Source of the DNA: Owenia fusiformis
Lineage: Eukaryota > Annelida > Polychaeta > Sabellida > Oweniidae
Direction of reading: 5' to 3'
Length of the DNA stretch: 50,400 nucleotides
Assembly: GCA_903813345.2 (NCBI GenBank)
Contig: CAIIXF020000806.1
Location: 1-50,400 of the forward strand
Shown: positions 23,801 to 33,881 of the stretch, piece by piece
Layout of the letters: every line of letters begins with the position of its first letter
Position numbering within the stretch: the first letter of the stretch is position 1
Made by a program: the position numbers and the translations under genes
The notes under the pieces: generated by a model
The model's database searches: none
What the model was told of the DNA's origin: nothing
What the model saw: only the letters and a program-made list of their open reading frames with translations

Positions 23801-26800
23801 GTAAAACATTATGCTGCACTTGAATTAGGTTACAAGCATCCAAAAGTGAACTGGTCATGAACATTAATGTTTTATACTTGAATTATTTTGCACCAATAAG
23901 TTTGGAGTATTTAGGGTTCTGAGGGTCAGTACTTTAAATCACCATTACTTGTGAAAGTGAACTGATCATGTAAATTAATGTTTAATTCATGGGTCATTGT
24001 CCCCTAACCGTCCCCATAGTATTCATAACTAGTAAAGAATAAATGACCTTTAATAAAGCTAAAATAAGTTATTCTTTGTGGTAAAAGTATGTATCCTACT
24101 TTCCAGATGATAGGCGACAAAAGTTGCTGAAGATGATGATGAGCAGCACACAATCCAAAACTGAAAAAATGGGAAGACCGTTGAAAAGTTCGAGAGTGGT
24201 ACAGTTTGGTCTTTATGTAGCCTCCGCATCAGAAAAGTCAAAGCTTACATTAGTGAAGTCTCCATTAGGAGATAAAAACTTTATTCAGCTAACTTGTGGA
24301 ACACAAGACTCTTACCATGATATTCTTCAACAGGTGAAAGCTGCATTATTTCCCAAGGGTCTAAATATAATGATTGGAAATGTAAACTGTTATAATCTAA
24401 CACTGACAGACATTACTGGGCGAAGTGTAGAGGATGCAGTGGATGGTGTTTTTTCATTACGAAAATATCTGGATGCTAAATTAATACCAGGACAGATAAG
24501 ACTTTTTTGCAAGTGTATTCCAGTGAATGATGAAGAAAGTGACAGTGACAGCAATAGTGATATTGAAGTGATGAAGACTCGCTACCCATTCAGGTAATTA
24601 ATATTCTATAAATAACAACATACAAGGTGATCCAGAAGTAATGTCACTACTAGACCAATCTTCTTGAAACTTGGCACAGATGTTCCCCAAACATTATTTA
24701 GTTAATACCTCAAGATTAAAGCTTCTACTATTTGATTGGTTCTGGACTTGATAATTCAATATAATTATCTATTTATTTCATTTTACCATGGGAATCTAAT
24801 GTCAGTGATTCAATGTAGGATCATATATAATCTCAGACAATATTTAGTCAATTATTTTATTTTCTGAGAAAGCACCACAGTAGCAATTACATGACTGGGA
24901 TAGATGATTCTTACAGCCTTCACTGGGAAAATGCCCTAGGACATAAGGCCATCCTCATAACCAAAAGCTCAGTGGAATCAGTTTTCAAACTTCTGATGAA
25001 GGAAATATGTCATGGGAGCAATCCAAGAAATGAGGAATGAGGCATTTTAAACGTGGAATGCTTCACTCCATATCCTTCAGAATTTAAAGAGTACCACCTC
25101 CCTGATCAAAACTACATGGATAAAATTAATGCCAATGCAGATTCCCTCTAAAATAGTCATTTTTTCCATGGGGAATTCAGATGAGACTCTTCATTAATAT
25201 TAAGTCTCAAAAGAGACATAACAGAGTGATTTGCAGGGGTGGATCTTGAATTTGACAATTTTAGTGCTAAATTAGATTTTCCCAATTTTTGAAAATTAAA
25301 TTGAGGTGCAAAGAAGACACTTAGAATGGTATAAAACAAAGAATAGTACCCTAACATCAAAGAATATGAGAATTGGTATAAAAATGACACCTCTTTAAAT
25401 TTTCATTTTAGCTCAGCAATGACTGATGAAGAGGATCTCAATGGTTCGAGTGCAGACATTACGACATCGTAAGTACATACATGCACTATATGCGCATGCA
25501 GTATCAAAAGTAATAATCCATACTTAGAACTCCATATGTCTAAATGCTCTAACTGCCTGAATACATATTTGCCTTTTTCTTTTATTGTTATACCAATTTT
25601 TCAGACATTTACAGAAAAGAATGTTTTTAGTCACCGCCAAAAAGACTTGAACACATAATATTGTGAGCAACAAGGTGGTGACATTTTGTCATGTTAATGC
25701 CTTGTTAGAACTTGATGGTGCAATTTTGAGAGAATATTGTGAAAAGTTTCAGTTAATTTTGGTGTTTTCAGTTCAGGTGTATATTGTGTTACAGGCTGAG
25801 CCACTTTATTATTATGGGATGGAGTAAGATCAACTAGAAAAATCTGTAATCCAATGCAAATTTCCACATTTAGCCAGTCATCTTACAGTTTACAAAGCAT
25901 GCCCAAAAGTAATCAGGTCTAGAATAATAAACCCAGAACCATTGGTAAAAAGTATTAATTAATTTTAGTTTACCTGTAGATATGTTAACAAAACGTGGCA
26001 GAAAATATTTAAGCATTTGTTTGAATTTTCAGGAAAGGGGATACCATCAGAAAGACAGTTGAAGCTGCCAGTGAAATACAGTAAGTTCATTAGAAAGCAT
26101 TGTTATCTAACAGAAATAGTTAGGAGCAAAGATTTGAATAAGATTTTAAAAGTAATCGGTCCATTCAATCGTACAGTATTTGATCCATCCAATTTTTGTC
26201 CATTTATCCCAGAAGCACTCATTGGCATAGATTGCACCCTCAAAACCAGGTTTGCTGCTCTCCAAATTTACCTTTGCAAAAAACCATGTCATCTTTATAT
26301 GAAAACAGGGTCCAATCTTGAATTCTGGGATTTTTCGACTTCTCCCCTGCGTGCAGAGTCTTGTTATAAATTCCAAAGACAAAGCTCTCTTTTAAGAGGC
26401 GAAGTCGAACAAATGCAAAGGGGACTCCTCTTCCATTATCTAATGTAGAAATAGAGACAGAATGAGTATAAGGGGTCTTCTAACTCTGCCTATTTTAGAC
26501 CACTCATAATAAGTACTATTTCATATTTGTTTAATGTCTTGGTAGATAACACAAACAATTTTCTGATTAAGCGATTCTTTTATATTTTATGGCCTGGAAT
26601 AGCCTCGAACCCTGGTCTGTGATACGAAAATCTAATAAGGGACTAGCAAACCTGGGTTTGACTGTTAACCTCCTGTTCATTGTGGTATGGATTACGAATG
26701 CAGTTTTGCACAGGTGTCAACAGAAACAAACAGTAAACCTGGTTTCCTGAAGCTGGGTTTACTGGATTTGCCAAGCACATCTTCGACTCTCTCAGTTATC

Positions 26801-29800
26801 CAGCCATAATGTGTACATCTCTTGATTAGAAAGATTTTTAAAAAATGAAACAGTTGTAGAAAAGCTGTTATTTAATGAAGCATTTGTTGAATTTTCAGGA
26901 ATGAGGATACCATCAGAAAGGCAGTTGAAGGTGCCAGTGATATACAGTAAGTTCATTCAGTGTCATTAGAAAGTATTATTTAGGAGTGAACCTCTCAACA
27001 GGACCCTCATATGAATCTTCACTTAAAACAAATCCACAAATACATGTATTCTGATGAGTGGCAGTAGGTTTATGATGAGCATTACCTTAGATTAACCCAC
27101 ATATACATACATGTACAGGCCCGTAGCCAGGATTTGCCAAAGGGGGGGGTTGCTTTTTAAAAATTCAAGGGGGGTTCACTTTTGACAACTTTGGCCCAAA
27201 AATGCCCAAAATCACTTGAAAAGTGCTCAGAATGGTGAACCAAAAATGTAATTTCAGTATGGATTTAGCAAACCTAGACTTAACCAAAAAAGGTCCCCTT
27301 ATAGGCTTGGTACTGAAAACAATTTGAAAGATACAACATTATACAAGCATTTCGAACAACATTGTATTGTAACTGTCTTATATTAGACAGTTAGAGTCTT
27401 ATAAGAATACTATACAATACAATCAGTAACATTTATAACTTTTTACCTTGTAGGATGGACTATTGCCTTTCAAAAGAAGAGATGGAGGATTTTATATTCA
27501 ACATGTAAGTAGAGCAGACTTCCTTTAAAGACAGAAATATATTTGGTAATTATCCCACCGAACAAAGTTCGAGGGGATATAGGAAAGCCGTCTGTCCGTC
27601 CGTCCATCTGTTTGTCCAGGAGATAACTCAAATACTGGTTGATGCATGGGGATAAGGGAGCTCTGTTCAAGAGGGCTGCTATTTATCGAGACATGTTTTG
27701 TTTGGTGGGATTTGCTACTCGGTGAAGTTGCTGTTTTCTAGTTTGTATATTTGAGGAAATAAAGCCCCACAGAGCAAGAATGACCATGGATTTTGTGTTT
27801 TGTATATTTAATATACAGTATGATCACAAAACCATGATTCTCATTTAAACATAAAAAGATGAACATATTGGAGCTTTTCAGAGGCATAGCCAGGATCTTA
27901 AATTTGACGAGGCAAATTTTATTTGGCGAGGCAAATTTGAGGCACTAGCGAAATAACACTATAAAGATAAAAAGAGTTCATTTTCACAACTTCAATTCAA
28001 AACAAATGTCTGAATTGATATTTTTCTATTAAATTTTGGCGAGGCAGTTGCCTCACCTGCCTTATGCCTGGCTAGTAGTGGCTATGGCCATGGTTTCACA
28101 ATGAGGTTAGTGTTTATCAGGTTGACAGTATAGGGCATAAAAATGGCAGTAGTTCCCATCATTTACATCTATAGGAGTTAAGTGAATGTGCTTTCAGTCA
28201 AGGTGAGATTAAAATCCAATAACCCATATTTAGGCAGCATTTCGAGAAGACCATTATATCACTTTTGGCTGACAAAACAAGCCCATGGGATTGACTATAC
28301 ATTGATTGGTCAGTCATTCTATCAACATTGTTGATTTTTTAAATAAAATGATTGATGAAAGACATTTTCACTGCCTCTTATAATATCTATAATGGAACTG
28401 CCATGATAATAGAGATTTCGCAACTCACTTATAACTCACTTATATTATTCCCGTCTAATTATGTCACCACCAAAAAGGGGTGACATATTGTTATGGTCTC
28501 CGTTTTTTTGTGATGGCGGTTGGTGGTTGGAGTCTGTAACAGATTCTTACAACTTCCAATAACTTAACAAATACCGGAGTTTCTCGCGAATAGGCCCACG
28601 GGCGTTTATTTTGCACTGGGCGTTTATTTGAAAGAATTTTTAATAAACGCACATGGGCCTTATTAAGAGGGAAAAAACATTTTTCCAAGGGGGGTGGGCG
28701 TTTATTTAGAGGGAAAATAGCTCTCCCAAGCCAGTGGGCGTTTATGTCGAGGGATATTATAGATCGCAAATATGACACATGTCCTTCATACTCATGCACT
28801 AGTATCATGAACGCGGGCAAGAACGTTGACCAATATGTAACCTCTTGTCATATTTTTATTAATTATTTGTACTAGAATGACAGTAATCACCTATTACCTT
28901 ACATATGTACTGTTCGCAATTTCATTCCTTTTCTCGAATAATTCGCCCACTGGGCGTTTATTTGAAATCATTTTTAATAAACGCCCATGGGCCTTTATAA
29001 AGAGGGAAAAAAACTTTTTCATTCACCCCTCTTTCAAATAAACGCCCATGGGCCTATTCGCAAGAAACTCCGGTACTGTTTAGACTGACTTCAATTTTTT
29101 CTGAATCATCTACAAGTTCTCAGAAGTTCATATCTGATTTTAGATTTGACCTTCAATGACCTTCTCTAGGTCAAAAAAGGTCAAAAAGGTCTTTTTTCAA
29201 CTTGCTTCAAATTGACTAAATTTTGTTTTCAAAATCAGCATTTGACTAAATTTTGTTTTCAAAATCATCTACAAGATCTCAGAAGCTCAAATCTGATTTA
29301 AGATTTTAGATCTGACCTTCATTGACCTTCTCAAGGGCAAAAAGGCCTTCCAACTTGTTTTAAATTTACCAAATTTTTTTAGGTGGTCACATTTTGTCAT
29401 GTTAATGCCTTGTGTATAACTTATGAAGCGTTTGATTACGTCATCATTTACATGAATTGCGCAGGTCTGTAAGTACATAGTGTGATATTCTTATAAATCG
29501 TTGTCTATGTAAGAATATCACACTTATGGACGTATAGAGCTGCCCAATAAATGATGACATAATAAAACGCATCAAAAGTTATACGTTATTTGGGAATAAT
29601 AAACATGCTATAAGTGAGTTGCAAAATCTCTTTAATAACATTCAATAATGCTTTATTTCAGGAAAAATGAAATAAATCCAGTGATTGTGTTGAAATCGTA
29701 CCGTATCATGATTCTCAAGGGAGATGAAATGAACAATATGGATGACAATGGATTCGATAGAGGCAAAGAGACAGATGCTCTAATATGTGTGACTAGATTG

Positions 29801-32728
29801 ACTGGAGATGATGGGAAAATCATTTTTGATGATTTTGATGAGCAAGTGCGAACATGGCCTCCTACACACTTTAGGCAGAGAATAGAGGTGATGTACGATG
29901 GTGAAAATGCCAAAGATCTTGGTGGGCCACGTCGAGAACTTCTTACAGATTTAATAAGGTAATATTCTCTCAATAGATATAATGTATGTGTAACTTGGAG
30001 CAAGTGAAAATATTATGAAGGAATTAATATTGTAACCTTTGCAAGATTTTTCATAAGGGGTTGGATTTTCATTCTTAAAATCTCGTCTGAAAAGTCTTGT
30101 CTGTATGTTTCAAGCCAAACCATTTGACCTAAATTTTTTAGCTCAATTATTTATTGAAAGTCTAGTAATGATTAGTTTTTGGTCATTCTGAGTAAATGTT
30201 AATATAGCCATTTTGGACTTTTCATTCCAAAAACTGTCTATTCTATTCAAGAGTGCAGTATTGTTTTCCTAGTGTCTTGTTTCTTTTTGCTACTGTATAA
30301 TATTTTTTATGATATCTGATTTTCATTCAGTTTCAATGCAGATATAAAATTGGTCAAACAAAAAGCTGTATGTATGAATGTTCCTCCAAGAAAATCTTGG
30401 ATTAAGATGTATATGGGAGGTGAGACCAGTACAAGTTATGTTCCCAGACTATTTTGTTTGTTTTGGGTTTTCTGAAAAACAACAGTGGATTGAGCATACT
30501 GTAATATAGAATTAGATAATGTAATATTTAAAGGTTTTACTGAGACTTGATTTCAACAAAATAGAAAATGGGCTGCCAAATTCCCCATCTATGTAGCAAT
30601 CAAGTGAGTTAAATTCCCCATCCTGGTAACAATAATAGCTGGTCAAATATAGTTGAAATACATGAAATACCCAGGAGGAATTCACATTTCAGAAGTTCCT
30701 ACTCCCAGGAAACAGTATGATGGCAGTATCCCACCTCCTTGGATGCTACTGTGATAATTTTCTACCCTTTTGTGGGGTGTCTCATGCAAACATTTGAATG
30801 GTACATAATGCATTATTTAAACTTATTGAAGATTCACGAAGATAAATTATTGCAGGTACATCAAAGGCGATGATTCACCATTCCTAAATGTGATCAACAA
30901 TGAGTGCTGGATCAGTACTAGTGAAAGAGAACACATAGGATATTTTGCTGCTGGTGTTGCTGTTGGTGAGTAGCTGTCTAAACTAATATTAGGCCTATGG
31001 GCTCTTTAATTTTTGCTTCTAAAGTTAATTATCCCATCCAGTGCTTGCCTTAAGGACTAATCCGTTGTCAGACATTTTGGCTGGACATAATTTTTTTCAC
31101 CAGGCATTTTCAAATTTCCAAAGACATTTTAAATGGAAAAACTTTTCTAAAAACGTTTTAGAGTATTGACTTCCGCTTCAAAATAAGTTGAATAGTTTTC
31201 GTCATTTCGTCACTCTGATCTTTGATATGAAGTAGCCTTTGTACTTTCCATTAGATTCAAATGAAAGCTAAAAATATGTAGGGGTCATAAATGTTTTCTT
31301 TGAAGAAAATAAATGAAATATTTTTTTTAATTTAAGCTATGGCATTGCTTTTTGAGGGACCACCTGTCAACTTCCTGGCAGAGGGGCAGATGGATAGACT
31401 CTTAAATAAGGAAAGCTTAGAACTAAATGGAGGAGAGCGAGAGTTTTCAAGAGGAATGAACATGTATGGTGTGCTTGAGGTAAATATATATTTAAACCCA
31501 ACAAAGTTCAGAGAGAGTACCCATCAATCCATTTATTTGAGTACCCATCAATCCATCTATTTTTTCATCTACATGTATTTGTGTGTTTGTGCAATAATTC
31601 AGGAACTTGTTCTCAAAAATGTTAAAACGGCAGCATCTGTAGCTAGACTTTGATTACAATGTCAGATGGGTTTTCTGAGAATCGTAAGGATATATTACAA
31701 TATGGTTGCATGCACTTGTAGCATAAGATAAAAACTTTTCTTACAAATCCAAATGTTATATTAATTTGCCACTTGCATTCATTGCAACCTCTAACTGTAC
31801 TTCAATCATTTTGTTTTAGCTTGTAAGGAAGAAGCCCGTTATGCGGTATCTGCTTCGCCCAGGAACCCAGGCAGTCATGACAATGCGCAAGTTGAAGAGT
31901 CTCGTAAAACCTGTGTTTTCCGAAGCGGGAACCAACAGTAAAATAAAAGAAGAGAAAATATTTCGAATGTTCAACAAATACTTAATAGAAGTACAGCGTA
32001 AATAACAATTTTTGATAATTATCTTCTATTTTTCATTTTTATGTCAGCACCCAAAGTGATGACATATTGTTATGGTCTCCAACTTTTTTGTGGATGGTGT
32101 TCGGTGGTTGGTGTTCAGTGTTCGGCAGTTTGTGTCTATCACAAATAGCTGAATGGCAGGTGGTGACATTTTGCATGTTAATGCCTTGTTGTACATGCAA
32201 GCGCAAGTAATGCTAATTAGAAGTATAAAACACTAAGTCTGACTTACATCTTCTGATTACAGTATATGGAATAAATATAAGTGCTTTAAAGAGGTCTCGT
32301 TTAAACAAAATTATCAAAGTGTCCTCTATTTATCAATACAGGTTAACTGTACTCACTCAATTATTTACTTTATTTGCTTTTCACATAATATTGCTACTAC
32401 TAGTATAGTAACTTATGAATTACAAGTAAGTCTCTTTTGGAATGAAAATAAACATGTGTTTCACTTTTCATATTTTGTATTTTCAGATGGCAACAGGCCA
32501 GTTGATATCCCAATGATACTTAAATTCATAACAGGCTCTGAAACGGAACCCATAACAGGGTTCGACCCGGGATTAACCATTGAATTCTATGACAACAATG
32601 ATGATATCCCAACATCTTCTACATGCACAAATACTTTCCGCCTTCCATATTATGATGGGATCAAACAAGATAGTGTATTTGCAAAATTTGATTATGCATT
32701 TAGTAATAAGTACTTTGGCAAACATTAA
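20780..32728 (+). CDS. Zinc-ribbon / HECT-domain E3 ubiquitin ligase (12 coding exons)
   Basis: Coding exons: 20780-20897, 21827-21841, 24107-24593, 25412-25468, 26033-26080, 26899-26946, 27454-27504, 29662-29958, 30856-30965, 31337-31479, 31820-31997 and 32487-32728. All use GT..AG, all phases agree, and together they give 1794 nt, 597 residues plus stop. Residues 3-18 form a CX2C-X8-CX2C zinc ribbon. An unassigned middle domain (about 60-195) ends in an Asp/Ser-acidic stretch. The HECT domain occupies about 275-597 and includes a GGPRREL motif. The catalytic cysteine is Cys564 in the context TCTNTFRLP, 33 residues from the C-terminus as usual for HECTs, which accept ubiquitin from an E2 as a thioester and pass it to substrate. 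Substrate unknown. The acceptor before the ATG implies a 5' untranslated exon upstream. Similar HECT proteins are expanded in aquatic animals. Confidence 0.85.
21827..21841 (+). CDS. HECT gene candidate 15-nt microexon
   Basis: ttgtag|TAGAACTGGGACAAG|gtaaat keeps phase 1 on both sides and encodes V-E-L-G-Q. The TAGTAG acceptor allows a 12-nt alternative. Exon 1 also joins exon 3 in frame without it, so inclusion may be optional. Confidence 0.5.
22975..23732. mobile_element. TIR element containing a Helentron-like copy
   Basis: ggtcaggtcaatgtttcagt ... gtcaaaaaacgtaatt at 22975-23020 is repeated inverted at about 23690-23732. The element at 23049-23454 is nested inside. No coding sequence. 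Confidence 0.65.
23049..23454 (+). mobile_element. ATGTCACCACC Helentron-like element, copy A
   Basis: The 5' end is ATGACACCACC followed by an imperfect inverted copy of itself. Then come ttgttatggtctccg and tgatggcggttggtggttgg, and two tandem core units (caaatctgacttaagattt, tgaccttcaatgacctt...caaggtcaaa). The 3' end is aggtggtgacattttgccat, then gttaatgccttgt. The 3' subterminal ggtggtgaca is the inverse of the 5' terminus. Confidence 0.75.
24107..24593 (+). CDS. HECT gene coding exon 3: middle domain
   Basis: Preceded by tactttccag and ending TTCAG|GTAATT, this encodes residues about 45-206. It starts DDRRQKLLK, contains a folded-looking region (VVQFGLYVASASEK through QIRLFCKC), and closes with the acidic run DEESDSDSNSDIE. 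I do not recognise the domain. In related HECT proteins the equivalent region precedes a linker to the ligase domain. Confidence 0.8.
25412..25468 (+). CDS. HECT gene coding exon 4: acidic linker
   Basis: tttcattttag|CTCAGC ... ACATC|gtaagt, 57 nt, phase 2 on both sides, encoding about SSAMTDEEDLNGSSADITTS with its boundary codons. A disordered linker. Confidence 0.7.
25629..25705 (+). mobile_element. ATGTCACCACC family, very short copy B
   Basis: AGTCACCGCCAAAAAG at the 5' end is joined to aacacataatattgtgagca, then aaggtggtgacattttgtca and atgccttgt. The core is deleted. The hinge taatattgtgagcaac is also present at 46620. Confidence 0.7.
26033..26080 (+). CDS. HECT gene exon 5a (duplicated 48-nt exon, copy 1)
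   Basis: ttttcag|G AAA GGG GAT ... ATA CA|gtaagt, encoding KGDTIRKTVEAASEI with phase 2 at both ends. A longer frame over the same bases in another register is not the coding one. Confidence 0.75.
26899..26946 (+). CDS. HECT gene exon 5b (duplicated 48-nt exon, copy 2)
   Basis: Same length, phases and splice sites as exon 5a, encoding NEDTIRKAVEGASDI. The flanking intron bases (gcatttgtt-gaattttcag, gtaagttcatt, cattagaaag) match too, so a segment of about 120 bp was duplicated. Either copy alone, or both, keeps the frame. Confidence 0.75.
27117..27310 (+). repeat. G-run repeat starting AGGCCCGTAGCCAGG
   Basis: caggcccgtagccaggattt is followed by G runs and tttggcccaaaaatgcccaa. Related short pieces occur at 8495 (caggcccgtaag) and 15880-15970. 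Probably a transposon relic. Confidence 0.45.
27454..27504 (+). CDS. HECT gene coding exon 7
   Basis: accttgtag|GATGGACTAT ... AACAT|gtaagt, 51 nt, phase 2 on both sides, encoding MDYCLSKEEMEDFIFN. It joins the duplicated exons to the HECT domain. Confidence 0.75.
27553..27741 (+). mobile_element. Non-autonomous Helitron, copy 2 (189 bp)
   Basis: TCCCACCGAACAAAGTTC after A, a (GTCC)n block at 27589-27605, subterminal tggtggga inverse to the 5' end, a weak stem-loop gctactcggtgaagttgc, and CTAG before T. Internally deleted relative to copies 1 and 3. Confidence 0.78.
28461..29413 (+). mobile_element. ATGTCACCACC Helentron-like element, copy C
   Basis: The 5' end is ATGTCACCACCAAAAAGG followed by ggtgacatattgttatggtc. 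Two core units follow (29090-29380), then aggtggtcacattttgtcat and gttaatgccttgt at the 3' end. It is split by the TA-flanked MITE at 28574-29073. Confidence 0.78.
28574..29073. mobile_element. 500-bp MITE with 38-bp inverted ends, TA target duplication
   Basis: The ends CCGGAGTTTCTCGCGAATAG and CCGGAGTTTCTTGCGAATAG (minus strand) are inverted and continue through gggcgtttatt. TA flanks both sides. The undisturbed sequence aacaaatactgtttagac exists in copy A at about 23155, so the empty site is seen directly. Several gggcgtttatt repeats lie inside. The TA duplication suits Tc1/mariner among others. Reading frames within it are not genes. Confidence 0.85.
29662..29958 (+). CDS. HECT gene coding exon 8: HECT N-lobe start
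   Basis: ctttatttcag|GAAAAATGAA ... ATAAG|gtaata, 297 nt, residues about 275-374. It contains the family's RIEVMYDGENAKDLGGPRRE region, which marks the N-lobe that binds the E2. It joins directly and in frame to 30856. Confidence 0.9.
30856..30965 (+). CDS. HECT gene coding exon 9
   Basis: attattgcag|GTACATC ... GTTG|gtgagt, 110 nt, residues about 374-411, including NECWISTSEREHIGYFAAG. The GYFAAGVAV helix corresponds to the conserved G-x-x-A/I-x-x-A/S-L segment of HECT domains. Confidence 0.8.
31337..31479 (+). CDS. HECT gene coding exon 10
   Basis: atttaag|CTATGGC ... CTTGAG|gtaaat, 143 nt, residues about 411-458, with EGPPVNFLAEGQMDRLL matching the GG-P-NFLSE-type segment of related HECTs. 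Leaves phase 0. Confidence 0.85.
31820..31997 (+). CDS. HECT gene coding exon 11
   Basis: ttgttttag|CTTGTAAGG ... GTACAGC|gtaaat, 178 nt, residues about 459-518, basic (RKLKSLVKPVFSEAG) and ending in the helix MFNKYLIEV. Without splicing the frame meets TAA six bases further on. Confidence 0.8.
32041..32189 (+). mobile_element. ATGTCACCACC family, short copy D
   Basis: The 5' end atgtcagcacccaaagtgat continues to ttgttatggtctccaac and ggtgttcggtggttggtgtt, then goes directly to the 3' end aggtggtgacattttgcatg and atgccttgt. The tandem core is absent. Confidence 0.75.
32487..32728 (+). CDS. HECT gene last coding exon: C-lobe with catalytic Cys
   Basis: tattttcag|ATGGCAAC to TAA 32728. It encodes residues about 518-597: KFITGSETEPITGF, then SSTCTNTFRLPYY with catalytic Cys564, then a 33-residue tail ending YFGKH. 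This is the standard HECT C-lobe. Confidence 0.92.
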
Positions 32729-32866
32729 AAGTCTTGTCTACATACTGTACATGTTTCCTGGCGCACTGTCAGGATTTACATTTTTTAGTGGACATTGCCT
32801 GAAGCTTAAGATTTCTTTAGCATTAGCATTTTAAAGCTATCATCTGAGAATTCATTTCTCTAATTA

Positions 32867-33534
32867 TCCCATCGAACGAAGTTCGGAGGGATATAGGGAA
32901 CGCCTCCGTCCGTACGTCCTTCCTTCCGTACATCCGTCTGTCCGGGGGATAACTCAAATACCGTTTGCCCGATTTTGTTTTGAGAGTAGAAGTTCTGCTC
33001 GAAAGCCGATTTTCAAAATGGCCACTCGTTTCAAAATGGCGGTCATTTTAGTGCCGATTTTACAGTAATTTAGGTACAATATATAAAACTGTAATAGCAA
33101 TGTGTTTAAAATGTAAAAAAATTATATAGGACATTGATAAAGCAAGAAATGTAGATATTTAAGAAACACATGGCAGCCATCTTGAAAAATGGCGGCTTTT
33201 ACACGCTACTTTACAATTTTTGCTGTAACTTCAAAAGTAGTGGAGCGATTTTGTTCATATTTGATATGTGAATACTCATAAGCATGGCACACTGTTTTAT
33301 GACACTTTAGGTAGTAGGCAGCCATTTTGAAAAATGGCCACCATTTACATGTTTGTGTGTGTGATTTTGCTGAAATTGTATATGTGCCTACTTAGAAACA
33401 TATATTACTCTTGGCTAGTGAGCGACCATTTTTAAAATGATGAATTTTTGCTATAACTGAAAAAGAAGAAGGATTTTGTAAAATGGCTGTTCGATGGGAT
33501 TTGCTACGCTTCGGCGTTGCTCAGTGTTGTCTAG
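32867..33534 (+). mobile_element. Non-autonomous Helitron, copy 3, downstream of the HECT stop codon
   Basis: TCCCATCGAACGAAGTTC after A; tccgtccgtacgtccttcc microsatellite; many atggcggc/ggcagccat motifs; subterminal gttcgatggga; stem-loop gctacgcttcggcgttgc; CTAG before T. It starts 138 bp after the HECT stop codon and before the first AATAAA (33716), so it may lie in the 3' untranslated region. Confidence 0.8.
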
Positions 33535-33715
33535 TTTGATGATTAGTTTGAAGGCAAAGGAGACTGCAGACGCTTCTATAACATAGTGGATTAAAATGGG
33601 GCTGTTTTGTGAATAGTGGACAGTGGAGGGTACAGTGAATATGTGTCAGGCATAGTGTCAAAAAGATTTAACATGAGAGAGCACTGACTATGACGTAATA
33701 TTATTCTTGTGGTCT

Positions 33716-33721
33716 AATAAA
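33716..33721 (+). promoter_or_regulatory. Candidate polyadenylation signal of HECT gene
   Basis: The first AATAAA hexamer I noticed after the stop codon at 32728. Unproven, and about 1 kb downstream. Confidence 0.3.
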
Positions 33722-33881
33722 GTTGACTATGGAGTAGTTCTACAGTGTAAATAGGATAGCTTTGGGTCCAGTCTCACACAATCTCATTAGAACTCCAGCA
33801 AAATTGAAACAGTTGATGACCAAACATTGTTAATTTGTGTATTTTCTTAAAATAGGATATATTTGGATGACGTTCATCATG

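Larger units (their letters stand above)
20985..23990 (+). repeat. Dispersed intronic repeat, about eight copies
   Basis: A unit of about 110-140 bp (aaaagtgaactgatcatgta, then attttgcaccagtatggagt and atttagggttctgagta) recurs at about 20991, 21613, 22250, 22398, 22572, 22883, 23810 and 23956. Three copies (22250, 22572, 23810) are preceded by a shared ctg...ctt/ctgaaatt and gttacatgctt segment. All lie in the first two introns of the HECT gene and on one strand, so local duplication is likelier than transposition. Confidence 0.75.
28404..29637. mobile_element. Palindromic MITE with two further insertions nested inside
   Basis: The outer arms gagatttcgcaactcactta (about 28412) and the inverse at about 29607-29630 pair. 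The inner arms tataacttatgaagcg...gtcatcattta (29415-29450) and gtgtgatattctta (29479-29492) pair with about 29510-29583. The left arm is interrupted between 28460 and 29414 by the Helentron-like copy C. Without it the element is a palindrome of about 280 bp. Its right end is only about 25 bp from the acceptor of HECT exon 8. Confidence 0.75.

Noticed and set aside
26017-26448. 143-codon frame in the HECT intron
   Set aside because: It reads the exon 5a bases in the wrong register and runs through intron with no family features.
30331-30419. Possible extra HECT exon with acceptor cattcag and donor GGAG|GTGAGA, open in one frame
   Set aside because: It would shift the frame of the following exon into an early stop. 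Exon 29662-29958 joins 30856 directly in frame and matches the HECT pattern. At best it would be a poison exon.
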